DNA of 64,000 bases from Flectobacillus roseus (GTDB lineage Bacteria > Bacteroidota > Bacteroidia > Cytophagales > Spirosomataceae): assembly GCF_030056665.1 (NCBI RefSeq), contig NZ_JASHIG010000034.1; one strand, written 5' to 3'. Position 1 is the stretch's first letter, and each line of letters begins with the position of its first letter. The notes under the pieces were generated by a model. That model was given only the letters and a program-made list of their open reading frames with translations. It was not told the DNA's origin and searched no databases. Positions 8,340 to 16,735 of the stretch are shown here, one piece after another. The translations under genes were made by a program, and so were the position numbers.

Positions 8340-9863
8340 TTACAACAAGCTTACACCTGTCATTTCTTTTGGCTGTGCTACACCAATCAATTCCAAAATG
8401 GTTGGAGCAATATCGCCCAACTTACCATCTTTGATTGGATTGCTGTATTCGTTATCTACCAAAATACATGGCACCAAGTTCGTTGAGTGCGCTGTGTTTG
8501 GCGAACCATCTTCGTTAATCATAAAGTCAGCATTACCGTGATCGGCAATGATGATAAAAGAATATCCGTGTTTCAAACCAGCCTCTACCACTGCTTGCGC
8601 ACATTGGTCTACTGTTTCTACGGCTTTCACTACAGCAGAGAAAACACCAGTATGTCCAACCATGTCAGGGTTTGCAAAGTTCAAGCATACGAAGTCTACC
8701 TCTTCTTTTTCCAATTCAGGAATCAAAGCATCACGTAATTCAGGAGCAGACATCTCAGGAGCTAAATCATAAGTTGCTACCTTTGGAGAAGCACGTAAAA
8801 TATTAGTTTGTCCTACGAATGGCTCTTCGCGACCGCCAGAGAAGAAGAAAGTAACGTGTGGATACTTTTCTGTCTCCGCCATACGGATTTGTTTTTTGCC
8901 TGCATTTTGCAATACTTCACCCAATGTCATTGGAATATTGCTATCGTCAAATACTACTTTTACCCCTTCAAATGACTTATCGTATTCGGTCATTGTCAAG
9001 TAGTACAAAGATAGTTTTTGCATATCTTGCTCAGGGAAATCACGCTGAGTTAAGGCTTGGGTAATTTCACGACCACGGTCAGTGCGGAAGTTGAAGCAAA
9101 GCACCACGTCTCCTTCAGCAATAGTTGCCACAGGAGCACCATTTTCTTCAATGATAATTGGCTTGATGAACTCATCTGTTACACCAGCCTCATACGAAGT
9201 GGCAATGGCATCAATTAAACCAGAAGCTGCTACTTTTTCACCTGTACCTTTTACCATGGCATCATACGCCAATTTCACACGCTCCCAACGGTTGTCGCGA
9301 TCCATTGCATAATAACGTCCTGTCACCGAAGCGATCTTTGTACCTGTAGTAGCAATATGCGCTTGTAACTCAGTCAAGAAAGCAATACCTGATTTAGGAT
9401 CAGTATCACGACCATCAGTGAAAGCATGAATATAAGTCTCTGCAACTCCTGCAATATTAGCAGCAGTACAAAGTGCCTTTAGGTGATTGATATGAGAGTG
9501 AACACCACCGTTTGATACCAAACCGATTAAGTGTACTTTCTTCCCATTTGATTTTGCATATTCAAAAGCCTCTGCCAAAACTGGCTCTTGAGCCAATGTA
9601 CCTTCGTCAACTGCTTTGTTAATTCTTACTAAGTTTTGGTAAACTACACGGCCTGCACCCAAGTTCATGTGACCTACCTCTGAGTTACCCATCTGACCTG
9701 CTGGCAAACCAACAGCCAAACCTGAAGCTTCCAATTTTGAGTGTGGATACTTTGTATATAAAGAATCCATGAATGGTGTTTTAGCGGCTTCAATCGCCGA
9801 TACTTCTGGCTTAGTACCGATACCCCAGCCATCCAAAATCATTAATACGACCTTCTTGTTCAC
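8340..9863 (-). CDS. gpmI: 2,3-bisphosphoglycerate-independent phosphoglycerate mutase
   Basis: Interconverts 3- and 2-phosphoglycerate in glycolysis with two manganese ions. The 507 residues have the usual length. Metal-binding Asp11 lies in MILDGWG, the phosphoserine is Ser61 in GQMGNSEVGHMNLGAG, and DGRDTDP, RYYAMDRDNRW, FNFRTDRGR and IIIADHGNAD are all present. Enolase, the next pathway enzyme, lies 2 kb upstream on the same strand, and aldolase is at the left edge, so three glycolytic genes fall within 13 kb. Confidence 0.97.
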   Translation of the reverse strand: MNKKVVLMILDGWGIGTKPEVSAIEAAKTPFMDSLYTKYPHSKLEASGLAVGLPAGQMGNSEVGHMNLGAGRVVYQNLVRINKAVDEGTLAQEPVLAEAFEYAKSNGKKVHLIGLVSNGGVHSHINHLKALCTAANIAGVAETYIHAFTDGRDTDPKSGIAFLTELQAHIATTGTKIASVTGRYYAMDRDNRWERVKLAYDAMVKGTGEKVAASGLIDAIATSYEAGVTDEFIKPIIIEENGAPVATIAEGDVVLCFNFRTDRGREITQALTQRDFPEQDMQKLSLYYLTMTEYDKSFEGVKVVFDDSNIPMTLGEVLQNAGKKQIRMAETEKYPHVTFFFSGGREEPFVGQTNILRASPKVATYDLAPEMSAPELRDALIPELEKEEVDFVCLNFANPDMVGHTGVFSAVVKAVETVDQCAQAVVEAGLKHGYSFIIIADHGNADFMINEDGSPNTAHSTNLVPCILVDNEYSNPIKDGKLGDIAPTILELIGVAQPKEMTGVSLL

Positions 9864-10012
9864 GTAATTTTTTGGTTAATTGGTTATTATTATTTATTCA
9901 AGTCGCTCTTTGTGAAAAACGACCTTCAAAAGGGATTTTTATGCAAGTTAATCCTTTTTAGGGAAAATAGTCTTCGACTTACACTCAACTACCCTATCAT
10001 TGCTCACTGGAA

Positions 10013-10651
10013 TTAGTGATTATTGCTCTTTTCTTTTAAAAACAGTTTTTCACCTGCTTCTATTCTCACAGGGAGATGATTTTCTTTGGGTGGAATCGGA
10101 CAGCTATATCCTTCACTAAAAGCACAATAGGGATTGTAAAGTTTATTAAAATCCAAGGCTATTTTTCCGTCCTTAATATCCTTTATGCTGGCGTCTAAAT
10201 ATCTTCCTGCACCATAGGTTTCCTTGCCAGATGTTTGGTCTTTCATCGGAATAAACAAATAATCTCGATACTTTGGGATTTGCATTAGCGCCAAACTACG
10301 GTAGATATTCAGCTTTAAAGCTTTGCCATGAATCTCAAAGCTTACTTCTCCATATTTAACATATTCCTTAATTTTTCCATTAGAAGTAGGAAACTTGAAG
10401 ATAGTACCATCACTTATTTTGGAAAAATTTCCCACTACTTGATAAGAAGAGTCGGGTTCGAAAAATTGGAGATACTGTAAATCGTTTGCTTTGAGAGGAC
10501 TATTGGCTTCTTCCAGAAACGCTTTTTTGTATTTTTCACGAAAAACCTCCACCGAATCTTTCCATGCTTGTGCATGAGTATGAGTGGCAAGGCATAAACC
10601 TACGAATAAAAGACAGAATTGCTTTACCATAAACTTCGGTTTTTTAGACAT
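10013..10651 (-). CDS. DUF1684 family exported protein
   Basis: The C-terminal block LDFNKLYNPYCAFSEGYSCP followed by IPPKENHLPVRIEAGEK is the hallmark of DUF1684, a family of unknown function. I chose the ATG at 10651 (MSKKPKFMVKQF), which gives a clean signal peptide ending THTHAQ. The frame stays open to an ATG at 10702, but that would overlap the upstream phosphatase gene and bury the signal peptide. It is probably co-transcribed with the phosphatase. Periplasmic or surface location is inferred. Confidence 0.82.
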   Translation of the reverse strand: MSKKPKFMVKQFCLLFVGLCLATHTHAQAWKDSVEVFREKYKKAFLEEANSPLKANDLQYLQFFEPDSSYQVVGNFSKISDGTIFKFPTSNGKIKEYVKYGEVSFEIHGKALKLNIYRSLALMQIPKYRDYLFIPMKDQTSGKETYGAGRYLDASIKDIKDGKIALDFNKLYNPYCAFSEGYSCPIPPKENHLPVRIEAGEKLFLKEKSNNH

Positions 10652-10688
10652 CACATGAGACATCTCAATTTTTCTATATCCAAATAAC

Positions 10689-11222
10689 TTATTGTAATCC
10701 ATGCGTTCTAACCAAAAAGTCTAAAAACTCTTCTGCACAACGGCTCACAATTTGATAGACATTTTCAAAATCTTCATTTTGTCCATAATAAGGATCAGGA
10801 ACCTCAGGAATTTTGTATTCGGAAGAATCTATAGGAAAATCTCTGTTCGGGATAGGGACTTCGGGATCAAAGCGACGGTACATAAAACAAATATCGTCGG
10901 GTTGATGCATACCCGTAGCGCGATACGAGATAGACTGGATATTATCCATATTGTAGTCATCCATACCAACGATATAATCAAACACAGAAAAGTCTTCTCC
11001 TGTCAGTTTACGACAACGGTGAAGTAATTCGATTTCATGGCTACTAGCATTTTTACGAGTACGATGATCGGGCAATTCGCCAATGTGATAGCTATGCGTA
11101 GCCGCCGAATCGCATTGGATAACTCTTTGTAAATTTCGTTTTTTTACGGCATGTCTGAATGTTTCCTCCGCAATCGGCGAACGACAAATATTTCCAGTAC
11201 AAACAAACAGGACTTTAATCAT
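10689..11222 (-). CDS. Low-molecular-weight protein-tyrosine phosphatase
   Basis: Cytosolic cysteine phosphatase. The P-loop FVCTGNICRSPIAEE near the N-terminus holds the nucleophile Cys8 and Arg14 (CX5R), and PDPYYG near the C-terminus supplies the general-acid aspartate. The start at 11222 (MIKVLFVCTGN) fits the family; the frame continues to an ATG at 11282, which would add 20 unconserved residues. The central part (about 60-120) carries an unusual stretch for the family. Substrate unknown. Confidence 0.87.
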   Translation of the reverse strand: MIKVLFVCTGNICRSPIAEETFRHAVKKRNLQRVIQCDSAATHSYHIGELPDHRTRKNASSHEIELLHRCRKLTGEDFSVFDYIVGMDDYNMDNIQSISYRATGMHQPDDICFMYRRFDPEVPIPNRDFPIDSSEYKIPEVPDPYYGQNEDFENVYQIVSRCAEEFLDFLVRTHGLQ

Positions 11223-11288
11223 ATAATTCAAAAAAGGGTAATGATATTGGGGTTTTGTGATTTTGCTAGGTATCTTTCCCAAAAACTA

Positions 11289-11618
11289 TTACTTCTCAAC
11301 AGGTTGATTCTCATCGTCTACTAAGATGTATATTTCTTCTTTGGGTTTTTTCATCAAATATTTTTCTCTCGCGTATTTCTCTATCAATTTTGGATTACCT
11401 AATACCTCTTCTCGCTCACGTTGAACATCCTTGAGTTTTTCTTGATAATAGACTTTCTCATCCTCCAAACGACCTAACTCTCCTCGTCTTTTAAACTGAG
11501 TCCAAATATCATTATCATCAAAAACTAGCATCCACCCTGTCAAAGCGAGAAAGCTTAATGTGTAAAATCGGTATTTTGTGAACAACAAACGTATCATAGG
11601 ATTATATAGATTATTCAA
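11289..11618 (-). CDS. Septum formation initiator family protein (FtsB/DivIC-like)
   Basis: A 109-residue bitopic membrane protein. A single membrane span (about 17-34) is followed by a coiled coil (about 40-75, rich in K, E, L and R) and the family motif GNPKLIEKYAREKYLMKKPKEEI. This family joins FtsL and FtsQ/DivIB in the divisome. It lies 189 bases downstream of enolase in the same direction; enolase followed by divIC is an arrangement seen in related bacteria. A start at 11597 is also possible. Confidence 0.85.
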   Translation of the reverse strand: MNNLYNPMIRLLFTKYRFYTLSFLALTGWMLVFDDNDIWTQFKRRGELGRLEDEKVYYQEKLKDVQREREEVLGNPKLIEKYAREKYLMKKPKEEIYILVDDENQPVEK

Positions 11619-11751
11619 TCATGTAAAATTATCATATTTATTTGGCTATCAGTAAACCGAATCAGAGAAATTACGCTTGTTTGTAGGCTACCATCACGCT
11701 CGGCCAAAAAAAACTTTGGGAGTCTGTAAGGGTACCAACTTTGTTGAGGTA

Positions 11752-11788
11752 AAAAAAAAGACCAGCAAATTACTTTGCCAGTCTTTTT
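11752..11788 (-). terminator. Terminator after enolase
   Basis: Stem aaaaagac..gcaaa/tttgc..gtcttttt with a 2x2 internal mismatch, 20 bases after the enolase stop and followed by a T-run in the direction of transcription. Confidence 0.7.
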
Positions 11789-11807
11789 GTAAATATGGTT
11801 TTTCCAA

Positions 11808-13085
11808 TTAGAATTTCAAACCTGGGAAGTAAGCGTTAGCGCCTAATTCTTCCTCGATACGAAGCAATTGGTTGTATTTAGCCATACGGTCAGAACGAGA
11901 AGCCGAACCAGTTTTGATTTGACCTGTGTTCAATGCTACCGCCAAGTCAGCAATTGTAGCATCCTCAGTTTCACCAGAACGGTGAGACATGATGTTTTTG
12001 TATGAATTACGTTTAGCCAAGTTGATTGTATCGATAGTTTCAGTCAAAGAACCGATTTGGTTTACTTTCACCAATACAGCGTTAGCAACACCTTGTTCGA
12101 TACCCATTTGAAGACGCTTAACGTTTGTTACGAATAAGTCATCACCTACTAATTGACATTTGCTACCAATTAATTTAGTTTGCTCAGCCCAACCAGCCCA
12201 GTCATCTTCAGCCATACCATCTTCGATAGAGATGATTGGATATTTGTCAACCCAAGTTTTCCAGTAAGCAGCCATTTCCATGTTGTTCAATTGCTTGCCA
12301 TCAGATTTCTTGAATGTATAAAGACCTGTTTTTTCGTCATAGAATTCAGAAGAAGCAGCATCCATAGCGATGAAGATTTCTTCACCTGGTTTGTAACCTG
12401 CTTTTTCGATTGATTGCAATACGATTTCGATAGCCTCCTCGTTTGATTTGATGTTTGGAGCAAAACCACCTTCGTCACCTACGTTTGTAGAATAACCTTT
12501 AGATTTCAATACACCTTTCAAAGCGTGGAAAACTTCAGTACCCATACGCAAAGCGTGAGAGAAAGACTCAGCTTTAGCAGGCATTACCATAAACTCTTGG
12601 AAGTCGATTGAGTTATCAGCGTGTGAACCACCGTTCAAGATGTTCATCATTGGTACTGGCAAAGTGTTTGCGTTTGTACCACCTACATAACGATAAAGAG
12701 ATAGACCAGACTCTTGTGCTGCTGCTTTAGCTACTGCCAAAGATACACCCAAGATTGCGTTTGCACCCAACTTGCCTTTGTTAGCAGTTCCGTCGAGTTC
12801 AATCATCAATTTGTCGATAAGGTTTTGCTCTGTTACTTCAATGCCTAGAATTTCCGCAGCAATAGCCTCATTTACGTTTTCTACGGCTTTCAATACACCT
12901 TTTCCAACATAAACTGATTTATCTTCATCGCGTAACTCAACAGCTTCGTGAATACCTGTAGATGCACCTGATGGAACAGCTGCACGACCAAAAGCACCTG
13001 CTTCTGTGCGAATATCTACTTCTACTGTTGGATTACCACGTGAATCCAAGATTTGTCTAGCATGAACATACTGAATAGCACTCAT
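11808..13085 (-). CDS. eno: Enolase
   Basis: Converts 2-phosphoglycerate to phosphoenolpyruvate with magnesium; also typical of RNA degradosomes in some bacteria. The start at 13085 (MSAIQYVHARQILDSRGNPT) yields 425 residues, the normal size. The open frame to 13223 would add 46 unconserved residues and begins inside a TATTTTTG -7 element (13223-13230). Signature segments seen are ASTGIHEAVELRD, the catalytic lysine in ANAVLVKVNQIGSLTET, and SHRSGETEDATIADLAVAL. The leader is about 130 bases. Confidence 0.97.
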   Translation of the reverse strand: MSAIQYVHARQILDSRGNPTVEVDIRTEAGAFGRAAVPSGASTGIHEAVELRDEDKSVYVGKGVLKAVENVNEAIAAEILGIEVTEQNLIDKLMIELDGTANKGKLGANAILGVSLAVAKAAAQESGLSLYRYVGGTNANTLPVPMMNILNGGSHADNSIDFQEFMVMPAKAESFSHALRMGTEVFHALKGVLKSKGYSTNVGDEGGFAPNIKSNEEAIEIVLQSIEKAGYKPGEEIFIAMDAASSEFYDEKTGLYTFKKSDGKQLNNMEMAAYWKTWVDKYPIISIEDGMAEDDWAGWAEQTKLIGSKCQLVGDDLFVTNVKRLQMGIEQGVANAVLVKVNQIGSLTETIDTINLAKRNSYKNIMSHRSGETEDATIADLAVALNTGQIKTGSASRSDRMAKYNQLLRIEEELGANAYFPGLKF

Positions 13086-13222
13086 CTTTTGTAATTTTTG
13101 TTTTTGGTTAAAAACTTGTGAATTTAGGGGAAATGATTCTTGAGATGTATCTCTAAATGAATTTGACTGTAAGTTCGTCAAAATTTCCTCTATCAACCCA
13201 GTAAAAAGGAATAATTTTCTCA

Positions 13223-13230
13223 CAAAAATA
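13223..13230 (-). promoter_or_regulatory. Candidate -7 element for enolase
   Basis: TATTTTTG on the minus strand fits TANNTTTG. No TTG stands 19-21 bases upstream, so only half the promoter is convincing. It supports the downstream start codon for eno. Confidence 0.35.
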
Positions 13231-13299
13231 AGTGTTTTTTCAAGATTCCTTGTACTTTTCCAATTGTTTCACAATCTATTAATGCCAATGCACAAAAAA

Positions 13300-14013
13300 A
13301 TGAAAAATATTATTTCCAAAATCATATTATTTTCAATCATTTATTTGGGATTTTTTAGCTTTTCCAAGGCACAAGTTCTGTCAGTTGAGGAGTTTGAAAA
13401 AAAATATTCTGAATCTTCTGGAGCACAATTGATTGATGTACGCACCGCTGGCGAATACGGTGGCGGTCACCTGCCCAAAGCAACCAATGTTGATTACCGT
13501 AGTGCAGATTTTCAAGAAAAAATCAAGTCGCTCGACAAAACCAAACCTGTATTTGTTTATTGCCTGTCTGGTGGGCGTAGTGCGTCAGCTGCAGAAGCGC
13601 TTCGCAAAAACGGTTTTTCGCAAGTATATGACTTACAAGGAGGATACTTGAAATGGACGACCAAAATGAAACCTGTAGAAGGAACTAGTGCTGCCAAAGA
13701 CTCAAAAGCGATCACCGAAGCAGAGCTTGAAACACTATTAGCACAACATTCGGTAGTTATTCTGGATTTTTTTGCGCCATGGTGTGGCCCTTGTATCAAA
13801 ATGATGCCAGCCGTAGAAAAACTTTCTGAAGAATACAAAGGAAAGGTTTTAATCCTAAAAGTCGATGCTGATGCCAATCGTGCTATTCTAACAAAATACC
13901 ATATTGACGAAATACCGACGTTTTTAATCTTTAAAGATGGTACACAAAAAATGCGCGCCATTGGGTATCAGGAAGAATCTGCTTTGAAAAAACTGTTTAC
14001 GCAATATTTGTAA
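13300..14013 (+). CDS. Exported rhodanese-thioredoxin fusion protein
   Basis: A signal peptide (MKNIISKIILFSIIYLGFFS, ending SKAQ) precedes a rhodanese domain (about 28-120, VYCLSGGRSASAA with the catalytic Cys) and a thioredoxin domain (about 130-237, FFAPWCGPCIKMMP, and the cis-proline in IPTFLIF). Both active sites are intact, so it probably handles sulfane sulfur or thiol redox in the periplasm. In-frame ATGs at 13264, 13282 and 13288 exist; 13300 gives the cleanest signal peptide. It is divergent from enolase. Confidence 0.85.
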   Translation: MKNIISKIILFSIIYLGFFSFSKAQVLSVEEFEKKYSESSGAQLIDVRTAGEYGGGHLPKATNVDYRSADFQEKIKSLDKTKPVFVYCLSGGRSASAAEALRKNGFSQVYDLQGGYLKWTTKMKPVEGTSAAKDSKAITEAELETLLAQHSVVILDFFAPWCGPCIKMMPAVEKLSEEYKGKVLILKVDADANRAILTKYHIDEIPTFLIFKDGTQKMRAIGYQEESALKKLFTQYL

Positions 14014-14034
14014 AAAGTAGATAATTTCTCATAA

Positions 14035-14070
14035 AATAGGGCTGTAAACCATCCGTTTACAGCCCTATTT
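14035..14070. terminator. Bidirectional terminator
   Basis: Stem atagggctgtaaac/gtttacagccctat with a 5-base loop and T-run, between the convergent fusion gene and the hypothetical membrane gene. Confidence 0.85.
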
Positions 14071-14075
14071 TATTT

Positions 14076-14705
14076 TTACTTACAAACAAACATACTTACA
14101 TAATTAGGTGAGCTTGAAGTTATTTGCTTTAACTTAAACTCTACACCGTCATCTTGCAATACATTTTCGGCAATACTTTTGAGCTTACCCGCAATTTTTG
14201 ATTCTTGCAACTCATGTCGAATCTGACAGCTTGTTATTTTGAGCGAGCTTTTTTTAGTAGATGACAACGCCGACACTTTCACATCGTAGGATGTTTTATC
14301 TTTCAAAACATCTGCCAAATCTTCTGCTAAAGCTTTTTTCGGATTTTCGTAAAAAATCTCAATCGTGTATTCGTCACTCGATGAGGTCAATGAGTTATGT
14401 GCAACGGCTTTCTTCGGACTCGTTTTTTTAGGCTTAGACACCACGATTGTATCCTCCGAAGTATTGGGTTTCAAAATAGAAGATACCCCTGATACCACTC
14501 CAAGTATGACCGTTACCCACATAAACAAGCGAATCGTCTTGATGATTTCGGGTCTAGGCTTTGGGCGGCTACTTTCTCTAAATAACAAAAAATACGACAG
14601 AATAAATGCAATAGCACTCAATCCTGTCACACCGTATTTTAAGAAAGAACCTAATTCTGTAACATTAATCTGCAATAACATGGCTAGGAATGATTGGATA
14701 TTCAA
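14076..14705 (-). CDS. Hypothetical protein with two N-terminal membrane helices
   Basis: The 209 residues have membrane spans at about 22-42 and 61-79 and a lysine/serine-rich linker. The C-terminal domain (about 112-209, YTIEIFYENPKKALAEDLAD) alternates beta and alpha, resembling LytR-C or SPOR-like peptide folds in pattern, but I do not recognise the family. It ends FVCK. Seventeen bases separate it from thiL upstream on the same strand, so it is probably co-transcribed. Confidence 0.6.
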   Translation of the reverse strand: MNIQSFLAMLLQINVTELGSFLKYGVTGLSAIAFILSYFLLFRESSRPKPRPEIIKTIRLFMWVTVILGVVSGVSSILKPNTSEDTIVVSKPKKTSPKKAVAHNSLTSSSDEYTIEIFYENPKKALAEDLADVLKDKTSYDVKVSALSSTKKSSLKITSCQIRHELQESKIAGKLKSIAENVLQDDGVEFKLKQITSSSPNYVSMFVCK

Positions 14706-14722
14706 AGGGTCCGTTGAAATTA

Positions 14723-15748
14723 TTAGAAATGTTCGTAACCAGGAGACGTTAATTTTACCAAGCTACCTGATTTCATCATGATATGCGCACCTTCTACTTC
14801 GTTAGTGATATAACCAATCGGAGTGATTTCGCTTACCTGTTCGATTTTCTGATAATCTTCTTGACTTACTGTAAATAATAATTCGTAGTCTTCTCCCCCA
14901 TTCAAAGCTGCTGTCATTGGGCTAAAATTCAATTCTGTGCCAGTCAAATAGGTTTGGTCATCGATTGGCATTTTATCTTCAAAAATCACCCCACCAATGC
15001 CCGAATTCTTACAAATATGGAGCAATTCTGCAGCCAAGCCATCCGATACATCAATCATTGCTGTAGGAATCACATCCAAAGCTCTCAATTCATGAATCAC
15101 ATCCATGCGAGCAGTTGGTTTCAACTGACGTTCTACAACATAATCTTTATCGCTCAACTCTGGTTGCATATCTGGATTTGCCATGAAAACCTGCTTTTCT
15201 CTTTCCAATACCTGAAGCCCCATGAACGCTGCACCTAAGTCACCTGTTACACAAACAATATCCCCTTTTTGGGCAGTATTACGGTACACAATTTGATGCT
15301 CATCCGCAGTGCCAAGAACAGTAATAGAGATAGCTAAACCACCTCTCGACGAAGAGGTATCTCCGCCAATCAAATCGATATTGTATTCTTCACAAGCAAT
15401 TTTGATTCCTTCATACAATTCTTCAATGGCTTCTACCGAAAAACGGTTACTCAAACCCAAGCTTACTGTTATCTGATTAGGAATTCCATTCATGGCTGCA
15501 ATATCAGAAACATTTACTGCTACTGCTTTATAACCCAAATGTCGTAAAGGAGTGTAAGCCAAGTCAAAATGAACACCCTCCATCAACAAGTCTGTTGAAA
15601 TCAATAATTTTTTGCCCTCAGTATCTACTACAGCGGCGTCGTCACCAATACCTTTGATAGAGCCAGATTGCACTATCGGAAATTTTTCGGCGATTCTCTT
15701 AATTAGTCCGAATTCGCCAATTGTACTCAATTCAGTTCTTGTTTCCAT
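14723..15748 (-). CDS. thiL: Thiamine-monophosphate kinase
   Basis: Phosphorylates thiamine monophosphate to thiamine pyrophosphate with ATP. The 341 residues have the AIR-synthase-like fold with KGIGDDAAVV near the N-terminus, the metal-binding LISTDLLMEGVHFD, AVNVSDIAAMNG, LIGGDTSSS and the C-terminal IDVSDGLAAEL and ALNGGEDYELLF. It is the only thiamine gene in the window. The promoter is so close that the transcript may be leaderless. Confidence 0.95.
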   Translation of the reverse strand: METRTELSTIGEFGLIKRIAEKFPIVQSGSIKGIGDDAAVVDTEGKKLLISTDLLMEGVHFDLAYTPLRHLGYKAVAVNVSDIAAMNGIPNQITVSLGLSNRFSVEAIEELYEGIKIACEEYNIDLIGGDTSSSRGGLAISITVLGTADEHQIVYRNTAQKGDIVCVTGDLGAAFMGLQVLEREKQVFMANPDMQPELSDKDYVVERQLKPTARMDVIHELRALDVIPTAMIDVSDGLAAELLHICKNSGIGGVIFEDKMPIDDQTYLTGTELNFSPMTAALNGGEDYELLFTVSQEDYQKIEQVSEITPIGYITNEVEGAHIMMKSGSLVKLTSPGYEHF

Positions 15749-15752
15749 ACTG

Positions 15753-15783
15753 CAAAGTTAATCAGTCTTTTAGTGCCGAGCAA
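15753..15783 (-). promoter_or_regulatory. thiL promoter
   Basis: TTG (15781-15783), 20-base spacer and TAACTTTG (15753-15760) on the minus strand match the Bacteroidota consensus. The -7 box ends only 5 bases before the thiL ATG. Confidence 0.6.
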
Positions 15784-15800
15784 TTTTGTACTATATCAAA

Positions 15801-15830
15801 AAAAAAGCCGTTCAAACAAGTCGAACGGCT
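15801..15830 (-). terminator. Terminator after lipoprotein gene
   Basis: Stem agccgttc/gaacggct with a 9-base loop followed on the minus strand by a long T-run; lies 24 bases past the lipoprotein stop and upstream of the thiL promoter. Confidence 0.8.
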
Positions 15831-15853
15831 CCATAGCAAGTATTGAGTTTGAT

Positions 15854-16318
15854 TTAAGGATTAGTCAATTGATAATTGGCAATTGTATTACTAGCCTTAA
15901 TATATGCTGTTGCTGTTTCAAGTGTTACAGCAGAGGTAGTTGGAGTACCTACAATTTTGTAAGTCAACGTACCATTCGTACCAGTAGGTACACCCGACGA
16001 ACTAGTCAAGCCAGAAATAGTCAAAGTTGTGTTATCTGTTGAAATAGACCATGTTCCTGTAAATGTCACGCCGTCTTTTTCTGTTAATTTAGCAGCTGTT
16101 TTGCTAGTAAGATCTAATTTGTAATTGGCATAGCCAGGGATTTTGTTACTTGAAGCCGTTTTATCATAAACAATATCAGAACCTTCTTTTACAATTTTTG
16201 CAGTCCAAATACGTGTTAATTTTGCTTCTACAGTAGGTTCAGCCTCTGTACTTTTGCAGCTCAAAAGCACTCCAGAGATTAATACAATTAAAGGCAATAG
16301 GGTCAATATTTTTTTCAT
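15854..16318 (-). CDS. Lipocalin-like lipoprotein
   Basis: A signal peptide MKKILTLLPLIVLISGVLLSC ends in a lipobox cysteine. The mature domain of about 130 residues is Thr/Ser-rich and beta-stranded, with GTWSISTDNTTLTISGL in the middle. Layout and the central tryptophan strand resemble the lipoprotein at 47310-47759, so both are probably lipocalin-like domains of the kind common in Bacteroidota. The start is the MKK methionine rather than the ATG two codons earlier. Ligand unknown. Confidence 0.65.
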   Translation of the reverse strand: MKKILTLLPLIVLISGVLLSCKSTEAEPTVEAKLTRIWTAKIVKEGSDIVYDKTASSNKIPGYANYKLDLTSKTAAKLTEKDGVTFTGTWSISTDNTTLTISGLTSSSGVPTGTNGTLTYKIVGTPTTSAVTLETATAYIKASNTIANYQLTNP

Positions 16319-16425
16319 AACCATTAATAATTTTAATTTTTTTGATAAAAATAGATAAAATTAGTTGAATTCAACAAAGAGATAATGAATTTTTGCACCC
16401 AAAATTCTTCGACATTTACCGCACT

Positions 16426-16656
16426 ATGCTACCAACCTTTACCAAATCACAACTCGCTTTACGCAACGGTCAAGACCGTGAAGAAATTTGGATTGCTTAC
16501 AAAGGAATTATTTACGATGTTGGCAAATCACGTCTTTGGAAAAATGGTAAACACTACGAGCATTGGGCTGGACAAGACCTTACCCCTGAACTGGCCGACG
16601 CTCCGCATAATGACGCCGTCTTTGAGAAGTTTACCATTGTAGGTCAACTGGCTTAG
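16426..16656 (+). CDS. Cytochrome b5-like heme-binding domain protein
   Basis: A 76-residue single-domain protein. QLALRNGQDREEIWIAYKG and IIYDVGKSRLWKNGKHYEHW, followed by AGQDLTPELADAPHND, match the cytochrome b5-like heme/steroid-binding domain. The two heme-ligand positions are probably His in GKHYEHW and His in APHND. It lacks membrane segments, so is probably cytosolic. I chose MLPTFTK at 16426; the frame is open to 16393. Partner reductase unknown. Confidence 0.75.
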   Translation: MLPTFTKSQLALRNGQDREEIWIAYKGIIYDVGKSRLWKNGKHYEHWAGQDLTPELADAPHNDAVFEKFTIVGQLA

Positions 16657-16735
16657 TCTGTACCTATTATGACTATTTTTTACTAAAAAAGGTTGTATGG
16701 AAGTTGATTTTCACTTCAAAATAAACTAAAAAACT

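Noticed and set aside
16385..16642. 85-codon frame overlapping the cytochrome b5 gene in another frame
   Set aside because: No domain; the overlapping frame matches a known heme-binding domain.
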